NCBI GenBank assembly: GCA_014529385.2
Contig: CM043943.1
Location: 154,353,092 to 154,417,091, forward strand
DNA from: Adiantum capillus-veneris
Lineage: Eukaryota > Streptophyta > Polypodiopsida > Polypodiales > Pteridaceae
Length of the DNA stretch: 64,000 bases
Direction: 5' to 3'
In this document: in pieces, positions 1 through 12,689 of the stretch
How positions within the stretch are numbered: the stretch's first letter is position 1
Layout: each line of letters starts with the position of its first letter
Made by a program: the position numbers and the translations under genes
Notes under the pieces: generated by a model
Databases searched by the model: none
Told to the model about the DNA's origin: nothing
What the model saw: the letters and a program-made list of their open reading frames with translations, nothing else

Positions 1-629
1 AGCATAGGAATGTCACCGTTCAAGGCACTCTATGGACAAGAGTGTATAGCTCCACTGAACTTTTGTGATCCAACTATTAAAGTGGAAGCCTCAAAGAAAA
101 TGTTAGAAGACATGGAAGCACAAACTAGAGCAATTCTCAAGGATATTCAAGCGACTCAGGACGAACAGAAGCATTATGCAGACAAGAAAAGATATGAAAT
201 AACTTTTAAGTTAGATGATAAAGTATTTCTCAGGTTAGACCCAAGAGGAGCAATCTATCCTTGGGAAAATTCAAGAATCTTAGCCCAAGATATTGTGGAC
301 CTTATGAGATTGTAAAGGTTGTAAGTGACCAAGCTTACAAGTTGCAGTTACCCTCAAACCTTAAAGTTCATGACGTTTTTCACGTGAGTTTGCTTAAACC
401 TTATATTTTCAATCCCGATCATCTTGTCGATGCAGAACAAGTTGTTATTCCTACTCAAGGCGTTCTTGAGCTACAACCTGATTACATCATTGAGACGCAG
501 GAAAGGAAACTAAGGAATAGGAACATTATCGAACATCTAGTCAAGTGGAAGCATTTTCCAAAAGAAGACGCAACGTGGGAAGATCAACTAACATTTCAGA
601 AGGATTACCCAGACTTACCCTTGAGATGA
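1..629 (+). pseudogene. Chromovirus A: 3' end of pol (integrase C-terminus and chromodomain)
   Basis: The window opens inside a Ty3/gypsy polyprotein. MSPFKALYGQEC (from 10) is the conserved end of the integrase core. VHDVFHVSLLKPY (about 367-407) is the hallmark of the integrase C-terminal region. Residues encoded at 455-627 (LRNRNI, LVKWKHFP, EDATWED) form a chromodomain, which in chromoviruses directs integration to marked heterochromatin. The reading frame shifts near 250-262, so the first part ends at a stop at 313-315 while the second continues in another frame to the TGA at 627-629. The frameshift makes this copy non-functional. It belongs with the LTR that follows at 661. Confidence 0.9.
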
Positions 630-660
630 GGGCATCTCAATTCTTTCACGTTGGGTAGAA

Positions 661-2165
661 TGTAAGGTCTCCACCTACCCTAGAAGAGGATTACATATGT
701 AAAATTTTAAGTCTAAATAGCAGTTTGGCAAAAGATGCTAATTTTTAGCAGGTTTCAGTGATCAGATGTCATTTTTGAGTTGTAATTCTTGTAGAACTTT
801 TAATTTTGGTCAAATTCAATTGTGAAAATTTTCCAAAAATAGAAAGTTTTTGACCCCCGGTATGGTCTAGGCTCGATCGGCTCGTCAAACTGTGCACTGA
901 CCCAAATTTTCTTAAAAATAGGGTCCGGACGTCAGAAGCTGCTATTTATGGCAGGTAGTCATATCTGTTACCTACGGGTATATCTTGAGTTAGCAAGTTT
1001 CAGAATTAAATTTGGGTTAGTATAGATCAAGTTAGCCTAAGGTTAGCATTTTCTAAGGTACGTGTATGGCATGGATGTGCATATGGATGTATGGGTATGC
1101 ATGGTCATGGGTGTGCATGCATGGTCATGGGTATGCATGGGCATGTAACCCCATCATGTATGGCCATGGGTCATGGGTATAGGTAGCCTTGTGCCAAGTG
1201 TTGGGTCAAGTATGGGAATGTGGCATGGAGGCTAAGTATGGACTAGAGAGGTGTATCACTTAATTTCGGTAAAAGGGGACACCTCTAGTGGTTAGTGAGA
1301 GGCTTGTGACACCTCTACTTCTTCTTTTGGCAAGAGGGGGCAAGCTAGGGAGGTATGGGCATGCCTTGGCCATCAAGCAACCCCCAAAAGCCTATATAAG
1401 GAGCATTCCCACCCAGTTTTACACACAATTTCCAAGTCAGTGCAAGGAAGTGCTGCTGCCAAATCATTCTTTTGTGATTCCTTTCTACATCACATAACAC
1501 ACAAAGGAGGCCTTAATTGAGGTTAATTTACTTATATTTATGTTAATCCTATTGCTCCATAGTCTCTTTTCTCTAGAGCTTAATTATGCTAGCTGGCTAC
1601 AACACTAAATAATTCTATTCTCTATTATATGCGGGGTATTGTCAATGGTTTCCATTCATTGATTGTATTCCATTGTTGGGTTAAGGAGCACCTTGCTCTT
1701 AAAGATAGTTAATTTTCCTTTAATTAAGCATAAGTTTATGCATATAATCATCATTGCCATTTATGCATGTCCTGCATAGTTATGTTGTAAAACCTTCATC
1801 TATGATTCTCTAAGATATGGTGAGACTTTTTGTGCACCCAAATTGATTTGCCCATGAAATTAGGATATGATTATGAGACTTCTTGCATATAAAAAAAAGA
1901 TATACAACTAGGGTACTGTGTTGCATTAGCAAATTGTATATGATTTTGTGGAAATTAATCATCTATTATATTGGGTATTTGCATGGTTATATTCTACCAT
2001 TTTATATTATAAGGATGCATCTAATTAGTACAGTAACCTTGATCTCATGTTGCATACGAAGGAAGTTTTGATTATGATAACCTTAGGATGAGGTATGAGT
2101 TATTAAGACATAATCATCTCGTGGTATTCTTGAGTTAGCTTGCATACTTGCAGTATGAAGGCTTG
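661..2165 (+). repeat. LTR of chromovirus A (3' boundary uncertain)
   Basis: The sequence changes from pol to non-coding after a purine-leaning tract (GTTGGGTAGAA, 650-660) and begins TGTAAGGTCTCCACC. This is the same kind of start (TGTAAG) as the second chromovirus LTR at 9,051. A TATA-like box, CCTATATAAGG, lies at about 1,391-1,401, suggesting U3 before it and R/U5 after. The right end is not defined because no second copy lies in the window. I place it near 2,165, before a gag-start-like ORF. No host gene was seen inside. Confidence 0.6.
1060..1190 (+). repeat. Degenerate CATG-rich tandem repeat inside the LTR
   Basis: Short units of the type ATGCATGGTCATGGGT recur about seven times with small changes. 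The GCATG and CATGG words are self-complementary, so the tract can also pair with itself. It lies in the U3 part of the chromovirus A LTR. Confidence 0.7.
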
Positions 2166-2283
2166 GCATTTAATCTAGCATTATGTCTAATAATAAGGTT
2201 ACTCCTTGTCAAGTTTTCTCATTGTTGTTGTGGAAATTATGCATAGTCTCTTATTTCTTCAAAAGAACTAATCTTAGTAGTGA

Positions 2284-2431
2284 TATGGCCCCAAAGAGAA
2301 CCCGGTTTGGTGGTGCTAACAACCGTGAGGCGGGAACTAGCAACATGGTGAACAACGGTAAAGCACCAATGAGAGAAGAAAATCCAGCCATCTCACAAGG
2401 CATCGAGGAGGAAGCTCATGAGGTTGGATGA
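2284..2431 (+). pseudogene. Possible gag start of a chromovirus
   Basis: An open frame begins MAPKRTRFGG and runs about 49 codons to a TGA at 2,429-2,431. Its basic, low-complexity start resembles the first residues of chromovirus Gag, including MPPRGN at 4,577 in this window. It lies where a gag start would be expected if the LTR at 661 were a 5' LTR. No retrotransposon gag core follows. It could be chance; the assignment rests on position and composition only. Confidence 0.3.
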
Positions 2432-2689
2432 ATTTAATTTTTGTATTTACATAACATTGCATTACGATAACTTAGGAATGTTTAAATTCCCCAAACTATG
2501 TTGAAAATCCAACTGAGACAACGACATTGGTATCTTTTAAAGATTTTATTTAAATTTAAGTTGAAGTAAATAAGAAAGAAATGCTTTATGGAAAGACTAC
2601 TTGGAAGTAGGAAAGAATGGTTGGTAGGAAAAACTATCTCAAACAAGTTTGATTCATTATTCCAATGTTGATTTAGTCTAAACCCCCTA

Positions 2690-2900
2690 CTGATCGCAGG
2701 GCGGTAGCTCGCGAAGTTATCGCAGGAGCTAAATCCACCACCTGCTTTCTATACGGTGGATATGTCCATGGCTTGCTTTCTATGTGGTGGATACACGATT
2801 TTTACCCGGAGAGTTACTCCATGAATTGGGTGGAATCATGGACTGGTTGTATGGGCGGCAAAATAAACGGCATGCTCATGTAAACTGCTTTAATGGATTA
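2690..2900. other. Non-coding stretch with a short internal repeat
   Basis: The words TGCTTTCTATACGGTGGATA (about 2,743-2,762) and TGCTTTCTATGTGGTGGATA (about 2,773-2,792) repeat about 30 bp apart. Nothing else is recognised between 2,432 and 3,140. Confidence 0.5.
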
Positions 2901-3149
2901 CTACCCGTGGATGTATCACAAGGGGAGGAATGGTAAAAAAAGAAACGTGAATTTCAATGCACAAGTTGAAGTTTTAAATTTTGAAACTCAAGATGTGAAC
3001 AAGTATAGGGGTAGGACCTCGATTGTAGGAACCAAGAATTGGTTCATAGGACCCTTTCGTATTTATGTATCTCCATAGAAACACTATGTACCTTTTTGGT
3101 CTTTTGTGGTTATAAAAAATTGATTTTTAATGTAACACATATTGGGGTA

Positions 3150-3402
3150 AAAGCATGTATTGGTGGTACCACTTTTTGCACCTTTTGGTGGTACCCTTTA
3201 AAAGTGTGGGGACCAGTAAATTTTTTTGCAAAAAAAAAAAACTTGTCAGATTTTATAGTTTTAGATTCTACATGAAAAAATATATCCATTGATATATAAA
3301 ATGTTAGTTTATTTTACATGTAACACATAAAGATGGGGCTTGTAAAGTGCTACCAAAGGAGTGTCCAAGACACCCCTTTTTGGTACCACCAATACATGCT
3401 TT
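3150..3402. repeat. Small terminal-inverted-repeat element (MITE-like)
   Basis: A 22-bp sequence at 3,150-3,171 (AAGCATGTATTGGTGGTACC at its core) is repeated exactly in reverse complement at 3,381-3,402, with weaker pairing about 8-10 bp further out. The ~253-bp interior is AT-rich and non-coding and carries an A run at 3,230-3,240. This is the shape of a miniature inverted-repeat transposable element. I could not identify a target-site duplication or assign a superfamily. Confidence 0.65.
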
Positions 3403-3488
3403 GGCCCATTGTTTTGAGGATATAAGACTTGACTTTGAGTCTTGGTTTTATCATTCTAACTAACTTGAGTGATGGGGTGTGTGTGTAG

Positions 3489-3611
3489 ATGATTGATATC
3501 TTACCTCAAGGGATATGGACGGATATATTCTCTCGCCTTATGGTGGAGGACCATTTCCAAACTACAGTGGAAGTGCAAAGGCTTGTCACTACCATGCATA
3601 ATGGGGAATAG
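3489..3611 (+). pseudogene. Weak F-box-like N-terminal fragment
   Basis: A frame starting at 3,489 reads MIDILPQGIWTDIFSRL, which fits the start of a plant F-box domain (LP..IW..IFSRL), and stops with TAG at 3,609-3,611. The remainder of an F-box (a later W after V.R) is not convincing. Downstream reading is interrupted before the next long ORF at 3,753. The similarity is short and may be chance. Confidence 0.25.
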
Positions 3612-3752
3612 AAGAAAAGGTTGATGTCTGCGGATAGTATTGTACCTAATACATTTTGAGCTTGGTATCCTTATGCTACAGGGAACCCCAAGTTTAGACA
3701 ACCTGAGCATAAATCCTCGCCTGTTGGGAGTATCGAGTGGATATAATCCAAG

Positions 3753-4376
3753 TTGGGAAAGGAGATTGTTATCACTAATCAAAAATTATACATAAATGCT
3801 TATGAACTTACCCTAAGGCCAACAAAGGAAACAAGGATGGCCAGAAACATACTTCCTATAGTAATGGCTATGGGATGCTTCGACATTGTTATGTTTAATG
3901 TATGGGGTCGTCAATGCAAAAACAACTATCGACACTACTTTATCTCGGTACCTTGGAAGTTGTTCTTTGACTTATTTGGAAAGTCACTAATCCATAATCC
4001 TCACCATGTAAAAGTTTTATATAATGCCTACAACAGACCTCAGTGCCTTGCAGATTGTGCAAATATACACAGCTCAATTGGATGGGACACATCGGATGTG
4101 TTTCCAAGAGAATCTTCTTACTTCAATGACAATTTTGGGTACAAGAAGGTAATTGTTCACACCGAAATGGGGATACTTGTAAAAAACAAATCCCTTACTC
4201 AACAATGGTATGCCTCACATGCCAAAGAAGAAATTTTTCCCCCAAAGATCAGAAAGGATTATTGGGATCACCCGTCCAATATACTCAAGGAATGGGATAG
4301 CTATACTCCATTGGTGGAACGATGTCACAATGGATATTATCGAGTGCAATATGTCAGATCCATTAGGATTTATTAG
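3753..4376 (+). CDS. Unrecognised 207-codon ORF
   Basis: This frame runs from ATG (3,753) to TAG (4,374-4,376), encoding 207 residues. The protein is rich in aromatic residues, His and Asn (WDTSDVFPRESSY, KDYWDHPSNILKEWD) and is not low-complexity. I see no signal peptide, membrane segment, zinc finger or catalytic signature that I can name. It lies between a small inverted-repeat element and chromovirus B, where no coding frame is expected. It may be the surviving 3' part of a host gene whose 5' part is the F-box-like fragment, or part of an unknown transposable element. No promoter or splice sites were assigned. Confidence 0.35.
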   Translation: MGKEIVITNQKLYINAYELTLRPTKETRMARNILPIVMAMGCFDIVMFNVWGRQCKNNYRHYFISVPWKLFFDLFGKSLIHNPHHVKVLYNAYNRPQCLADCANIHSSIGWDTSDVFPRESSYFNDNFGYKKVIVHTEMGILVKNKSLTQQWYASHAKEEIFPPKIRKDYWDHPSNILKEWDSYTPLVERCHNGYYRVQYVRSIRIY

Positions 4377-4510
4377 AAATTTTCAAGACATTTTGTAGAC
4401 TTTTTGGAAACCCAAAGTTTTATGATATAGGAATTGGATTAAATTATTTGTTATTGTTTCTCTTATTTCTCTCTCATATTATCTTGAATTGTCTATTCTA
4501 TTTGATTTAA

Positions 4511-4530
4511 GGACTTCAAGCGGATCAGAG
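4511..4530 (+). other. Possible decayed primer-binding site before gag of chromovirus B
   Basis: ACTTCAAGCGGATCAGAG retains the ATCAGAG core of the met-tRNA primer-binding site (TGGTATCAGAGC) common to plant LTR elements. It lies about 50 bp before the gag ATG at 4,577. No 5' LTR matching the LTR at 9,051 was found upstream, so the assignment is weak. Confidence 0.3.
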
Positions 4531-4576
4531 TATTTTATTAAGTGTGACCTTGGTTGATATGGTGCAGTAAGTAACC

Positions 4577-5732
4577 ATGCCTCCTAGAGGGAATACGGTT
4601 GCTGCTAACGCAAATGCACCTATTGTTCCTCAACACACCATAATTGATAGAGACATTGATGCTATGCTTCGCAAGTCTCGACCTGGAAATTTTAGCGGGG
4701 AGAGCAAAGATCTAGGCAAAGTTCTTAAAGATTGGAATGAGTGCATGGATGACTACTTTAATTTGGCTCATTCGTTAGCAGTAAACAAATCTATCATCAC
4801 TAAGTTCAAACTAGAGAAAACAGCCAAGCGTTGGTGGAGAGACCATTGCACAGAAAACAATGTTGATCCTAATGCTGCAACTTGAGATTACCTTAAAACC
4901 CAGCTCAAGAAGAACTATCAGAACAAAGTTTATCATTCAGATCGTATGAATGATTTTCTTGACTGTACTCAAGCAACCAGAGATCTAGAATCATACTATC
5001 AAGATTTCTTAACCCTTGTCAACTATGCTCCAGCAGGGATGACTCAAGAGGTCAAGGTATATCGCTTCATATCAGGGTTACAAAATCCTATGAAGACTAG
5101 ACTCCAGAGTCTTCGTCTTACCAATTTTGCAAATGTCCTTGATGGAGGCAAACCCATTGAAATAGAGTTTTCTACTACCAAAAAAGGAAACTAGAACCTG
5201 TTCTTGTTTGTGAAATCAAAAGGCCTCGTTTCGAGGAGGAACAAAGGTCTAGAAATCCACAGCAAAGAAGAGAGAACTTATTACGTATGAAAGCCATACA
5301 GGATCATTTGTGCTACACTTGTCTTGATCCTGGTCATCAATCCAGGGATTCCAAGGATTGTCCATTTAACAATGCAATTTTCACACGATTGGTGGACAAT
5401 TATGAACATAGAAACTTCAATCCGAATTTAATTTCAAAAATTTTAGACCCAGACCATCAACAATTCAGAGGAACTTCAATCAGCAAAACTTTAACCAAAT
5501 TCAAAGACAACCTCAAAACCAAGGAAATTTGAGACCAGGCAATCCACCTTTTGTTTGGAATGGACCGCCTATCAACAATAACACCAATGGAAATGTTAAC
5601 CGTCAACCTCGTCCAGGAGGAGGGGAAAATTAAAGACCTCAAGGAAGACCTCAAGCTAACAGTGCTCAAGGGGCTAGAGGTGAAGGAAATCAGGAAAACG
5701 CGTATGTTCATGTTGCAATTGAACATCAAGGA
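4577..5732 (+). pseudogene. Chromovirus B gag (broken)
   Basis: Gag packages element RNA. The frame starts MPPRGNTVAANAN and shows a retrotransposon gag core: MLRKSRPGNFSGE, WNECMDDYF and KRWWRDHC. It is broken by a TGA at 4,883-4,885 and then continues with LESYYQDFLTLVNYAP and VYRFISGLQNPMKTRLQ. A zinc knuckle follows at about 5,311-5,361 (CYTCLDPGHQSRDSKDC), in which the expected fourth ligand four residues after His is Ser, so the finger looks damaged. The Asn/Gln-rich tail after the knuckle shifts frame again. Several in-frame stops show that no full Gag can be made. Confidence 0.85.
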
Positions 5733-6071
5733 GTGAATGAACTATTTTCAGTAATTCAGACCCCAGTGGAGTATCAAGGTAACCATTTTACCTTATTGAT
5801 TGATTCAGAGAGTACACATTCTTTCATATCTCCTAAGTGCATCAGAAACCTCATTTTGCCTAAACACCCTGATACAGACCTTATAGTAGAATTAGCTATG
5901 GGTAGAAAGGTTAGATCTTCTACTTCAGTGGGTAACTTGAACTTTTTTTTGGATGGTCACAATACTTCTACGAAGTTCAGAGTCTTACTTCTAGGAATCT
6001 ACAATGGAATCCTAGGAATGGATTGGCTTAAAGCCAATATGTTCACATACATTGTAAAGACGCTTCATTGA
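5733..6071 (+). pseudogene. Chromovirus B aspartic protease region
   Basis: The frame encodes HFTLLIDSESTHSFISPKC, where an active chromovirus protease has D-S-G. Here Gly is replaced by Glu next to the catalytic Asp. GILGMDWLKANM, the conserved end of the protease-to-RT linker, follows before a TGA at 6,069-6,071. The enzyme would normally cleave the Gag-Pol polyprotein. It lies between gag and RT as expected for this lineage. Confidence 0.85.
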
Positions 6072-6229
6072 CTTTCAAAAATGACCAAAACCCTAGGGTT
6101 ACAGTTACTGGGAAATGTGGAAAGCCTAAGATCAGACTAGTGAACTTTATCAAACTTATGAAGAGTCATTGAAAAATTGAAAGGATTTACGTGATAAAGC
6201 TTAACCCTAAGGAGAACAAAATAATTCAC

Positions 6230-7080
6230 TTGAACCCGAATGGAGAACAGAATTTAATGATGTATTTTCCAAAGAACTTTCACGGTTACCACCTAAGCGT
6301 GATGTTGATCATGCAATAGAGCTTACTCCAAGAGCTTAACCATTTGCCCGTAGACCTTACAAAATGTCAGTACATGAATCTACGGAACTCAAGGAGCAAT
6401 TAACTCAACTTGTTGAACAAGGCTTCATTTGACCCAGTGTTTCTCCATGGAGTACTCTTGTTCTCTTTAATCAAAATAAGGATGGTACTCTACATCTTTG
6501 TATTGATTATGGTGGATTGAACTAGGTAACAGTTAAGAATAAGTATGCAATACCAAGGATTGATGAGCTTCTTGAACGCTTACATGGAGCTTCTATCTTC
6601 ACAAAAATTGATCTTAAGTCAGGGTATTACCAAATCCAAATCAAGGAGGAGGACATACCAAAGACAGGATTTAATACTCGTTTTGGACATTATAAATTTA
6701 CAATTATGCCTTTTGGACTTACCAATTCTCCTACAACTTTTAATCGTCTCATGACTGATGTGTTTTGAGAGCATCTTGATGATTTTGTTCTTGTCTTCTT
6801 TGATGATATCCTGGTTTATTCAAGAAACAAAGAAGAAAACGAACAACATGTGCAGTGAGTACTTGAACTTCTCCGTCAAAATCAACTTTATGCCAAACGT
6901 AGCAAATGCACCTTCTTCACTAAAAAGGTGAAATATTTGGGATTTATTGTATCCAATGATGGTATTTCTACTGACCAAAGTAAGATCGAAGCTGTTATGG
7001 CTTGGCCTATGCCAAAATTAGTACAATAAGTACGTGGATTTCTTCGTTTAACAAGATGGTGTGGTACATTTATTCAAGGC
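6230..7080 (+). pseudogene. Chromovirus B reverse transcriptase (stop-riddled)
   Basis: The segments [35 protein letters not shown] and [12 protein letters not shown], and the catalytic box VFFDDILVYS, appear in order, so the polymerase core is recognisable and its DD pair is intact. At least five in-frame stops interrupt it, for example before PSVSPW (about 6,430), after CIDYGGLN (about 6,523), before EHLDDF (about 6,766) and within KLVQ-VRGFL (7,027). Several are TGA where relatives have Arg, fitting CGA to TGA change. The copy is inactive. Confidence 0.9.
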
Positions 7081-7094
7081 TATGCTAAGATTGC

Positions 7095-7560
7095 ATGACT
7101 AATACGCTGAAGAAGGCTAAAGTGTTTACTTGGAATGAACTTGCTCAAGCTAGTTTTGAGAAACTCAAAGAAGCTTTGGTGAATTCTTCAATACTACAGC
7201 TTCTAGACTTCTCAAAGACATTCACTGTGCTCACTGATACAAGTGGTCGGTGGCGTTCTGTCTCAAGAAGGAAACCCAGTAGCTTATGAATCTTGTAAGT
7301 TACGTATACATTAACCTACACATAACTTGGTATTATTGGCCGTTGTGCATGCTCATAAAGTATGGCAACATTATCTTCTTGGAAGGAGATTTGAACTACA
7401 TACCAACCATAAAAGCCGAAAGTCGATCTACACCCAATCTGACCTTAAAATGCGGCAACGAAGGTGGATGGAGTTGTTATGCAAATATGATTTTGGAATC
7501 GAATATAAACCTAGGAAGGAAAATCTTGTGGTCGATGTCTTAAACAGGAAGAGTATTGTA
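7095..7560 (+). pseudogene. Chromovirus B RNase H region
   Basis: FTWNELAQASFEKLKEAL, a Thr/Asp-containing FTVLTDTSG segment and then HNLVLLAVVHAHKVWQHYLLGRRFELHTNHK match the RNase H that removes RNA after minus-strand synthesis. FGIEYKPRKENLVVDVLNRK closes the domain; relatives have Asp-Ala-Leu-Ser-Arg here, so the final catalytic Asp survives in VVDVL. Frames change near 7,250 and 7,320. Confidence 0.85.
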
Positions 7561-7589
7561 GCGATTGTCATAACCTCTACTGCTTCTTT

Positions 7590-8640
7590 AATTGACCTTA
7601 TTCAAGAAGGTATGATGCAGGACCCGTACTACATAAAAGTCCAGTACTTGATGAGCTTAAATAATAGCACAGATAAGCAAGAAAAGGAAATCAAAGGCTT
7701 CCACATCGAAGGTGATGGCCTTTACTTCGATAACAGTCTTTGTATTTTAAATCAAGGTGGAATCAAGCTTTAGATATTATAGGAATCTCATGATATACCT
7801 ATAGAAGGACATCCAGGATACATTAAGACTTACTCTATTGTAAGAAAGAGTTTCTTTTGGCTAGGACTAAAGCGTGATGCATTGAGCTATGTTACAAGAT
7901 GCTTAACATGTCTACGTATTAAAGCTAAACAAATTCAATAGCCCGGTACGATTCAACCTATTGATGCTCCACAACTAAAATGGGAATGCATATCCATGGA
8001 TTTTATTACACGACTTCCTATGTCTTTGGGATATGACTCTATTTTTTGGTTGTTGATATGCTTACAAAGATGACCCATTTATTTCCAATCCAGACAACAT
8101 TTACCGCTAAGGATATAGCTAAAGTCTTCATGAAAGGTGTTTTCATATGTATCACGGTTTACCTCGACAGATAATTTTTTATCATGATGGGAAGTTCACC
8201 TCTAGTTTTTGGAAAGCCTTGTTCTCAGCTACAGAAATCGGGTTGGCCTTTAGTACAAATTTCTTATCATCCTCAGACTGATGGAAAAACCGAAAGAACA
8301 AATCAAATCATTGAAGACATGTTAAGAGCTTATTGTATGCATGAGCAGAATAAATGGAGTAGATATTTATTTGGTTGAATTTGCGTATAATTCCTCATTC
8401 CAACACTCAATTAGGATGTCTCCTTTTCAAGCATTGTATGGACAAGAGTGTCTTACTCCACTCAAATGGATAGACCCTCTCATACTAGTTCAAGCATCCA
8501 AAGAAATGTTGGATGAAATGCAACTACAAACTGATCTTATATGGTAGGATATTAAGATTGCTCAAGATAGACAAAAGAGGTATGCTGATCCAAAATGATA
8601 TGCCAGACTTTTTGAAGAGGGCGACATGGTATTTCTGAGA
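7590..8640 (+). pseudogene. Chromovirus B integrase (broken)
   Basis: The N-terminal zinc-binding region is seen at about 7,800-7,920 (GHPGYIKTYSIV, then RCLTCLRIKAKQIQ). The catalytic core follows (WECISMDFITRLP, then HHGLPRQ, SYHPQTDGKTERTNQ at about 8,260-8,315 and FAYNSSFQHSIRMSPFQALYGQEC). The glutamate of the catalytic triad survives in GKTERTN. Frames shift near 8,040, 8,150 and 8,380, and a TAG interrupts at 8,546-8,548. The enzyme cannot be made intact. Confidence 0.88.
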
Positions 8641-9019
8641 GTAAAACCAAAACGTAGTTCTTTATCAATGGGTAAGTGGTGTAAGAAGCTAAGTGCCAGA
8701 TATTGTGGACCTTTTGTAATCACGGAGCGGATTACAGACTCTTGTTACCACCACACATAAAGGTACATGATGTTTTTCATGTCAGCTTACTCAAGAAGTA
8801 TGTACCTGATCCGCAATACATTCTTGATGATTCTCTATTATCTACCTCTACTGATGGAATTTTTGAAGTATATCCGGGAGTGATACTTCAGAGTAGAACT
8901 AAACCTCTATGTAATCAGGCGAACACCTTATTAAATGGTCAATGTATCCTCAAGAAGATGCCACTTGGGAACGTGATGATGTAATGAGACTAAATTATCC
9001 AGATTTCATGTCAAGGTGA
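8641..9019 (+). pseudogene. Chromovirus B integrase C-terminus and chromodomain
   Basis: PPHIKVHDVFHVSLLKKYVPDP is the integrase C-terminal signature (about 8,750-8,815). The chromodomain follows from about 8,860 (VILQSRT, then in another frame YPQEDATWERDDV at about 8,946-8,985). A 1-2 nt indel near 8,935 splits the chromodomain. The last frame ends with TGA at 9,017-9,019, about 30 bp before the LTR, as in related elements. Confidence 0.85.
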
Positions 9020-9050
9020 GGACACCTCGAATTTTTCAAGTGTGGGAAGA

Positions 9051-10249
9051 TGTAAGATCCCCAATTTTTGGGTCTCTTTTAAAATAAGAAAAATCACTTT
9101 CAATATCTATTTTGTCAAATTTTGATTTAAAATTCTTAATTGTTATTATTGGAAGATTCTAAAGTAAAAAGCAAGGCCGTTTCCATGTTCCGATAGGTTA
9201 CATAGACCTTTGATTCAATTTTGAAAAAATCCACTATTTTTAGCTTTTTCATGCTTTCGGCGTTTTTGAAAAGCAATGTACTTTTTAGGATAACCTGAAC
9301 ATAAAAAATATAAATTTTAGTATCCGTCAGATTTAAAAATGATAACCCGGAGCAAAAATGGGACCAAACGGGATTTTTACGGGAATTATTTTTAAAAAAA
9401 GCGGTATGGTAAATACGCAGGGGCAGTACGGGAAAGTCATAATTATGTCACAACATGACAGTGCGGCATAGTCTAGCTAAGGTTTCATTAGTTGGTCGGG
9501 TACTCTTCAATTGGCCAATTTTGCTGTAAAAATTGAATGGTAAGTGGGAAAGTTGACCACCAAAAGCAAAGGCATGTTTTTAGCAACGTTCCCCAAAGTG
9601 GGAAGCTATTCTTGGCTCCAAACCTAGCGCTACCTTCTAGCTTGGGCATCACTTTGGCCTGCTGCACTTGCCTATAAATTGCCAGTTAGTGCTCAGTTTT
9701 CAGTGTCGTCTGTTGCGTCTACTATTGCAAGGCTCTATGTATCTATGATACGGAGTGGTGAAAACTCTTCATCACCATCTCCATAAGCTCTTCTCTCTCG
9801 TATATGGGAAGAAGAAGAAGAAGGATATTCTCTCTCTACTTGCTTACTATCTCCTCTCTCGTTTCACGATGTACGCGCTCTCCGGAAGCTCTCGTGGCGG
9901 ATACCTCTACGTAGCTCTCATCACTGCTCTCTTGTAGAAAATCAAGAATCCATTTGAGAGCCCCTAATTGATTCTAAAGCATGGTGAGAAGATCTAACTT
10001 CCATAGCCATCGTCATCTCTCTCTCTCTCTCTCTCTATGTCGTTTTTCTGAGTAGTCACCCTCTTTATCACTATTTTCCGTACACGAGTGCATGTATGGA
10101 TTAACCGAGTATGTATGAAGTTTCCCCATGATTATTTTATCATGTTTAACATGCTTATTTATGCACATGATGCACTTATGATCACGTGCGTACATAAAAA
10201 GCGCTTTTTGTTTCACGGCGGTAGGAACATTGTTTTGGTCATAACTCAC

Positions 10250-10250
<1 letters not shown>
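9051..10250 (+). repeat. LTR of chromovirus B (right end uncertain)
   Basis: TGTAAGATCCCC begins directly after a purine tract (GTGGGAAGA, 9,042-9,050). A TATA-like box CCTATAAAT lies at 9,670-9,679, followed by a CT-rich leader and a (CT)n run at 10,016-10,034. The right end cannot be fixed without a partner copy; LTR sequence may continue well beyond 10,250. Confidence 0.55.
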
Positions 10251-12389
<2,139 letters not shown>

Positions 12390-12689
12390 CAATGCGATGT
12401 ACACATATATTCACCCTCCACAATGTTATATTTTTCTTGAGTACACTTTCATCCATAACACCCGTTCAAGGGTAGCACTAGTCGTTAGGTGCCTCTGGAT
12501 ACAGTCCGGTTCATGGGCTGAACTCCATGCTTTGTCAGGCGGTGAGAGCTCCTCCCCTATGCAAATGCTTCCGCAACTTTGATGTATATTGAAAATTTTA
12601 TAAAGGTGTAAATTGTCTGTGTATAGACCCCCGGGGAGGGGTTTCTCTCACTAAAAAGGTTATTGAATGGTGGGCGCATCTAAGATCCG

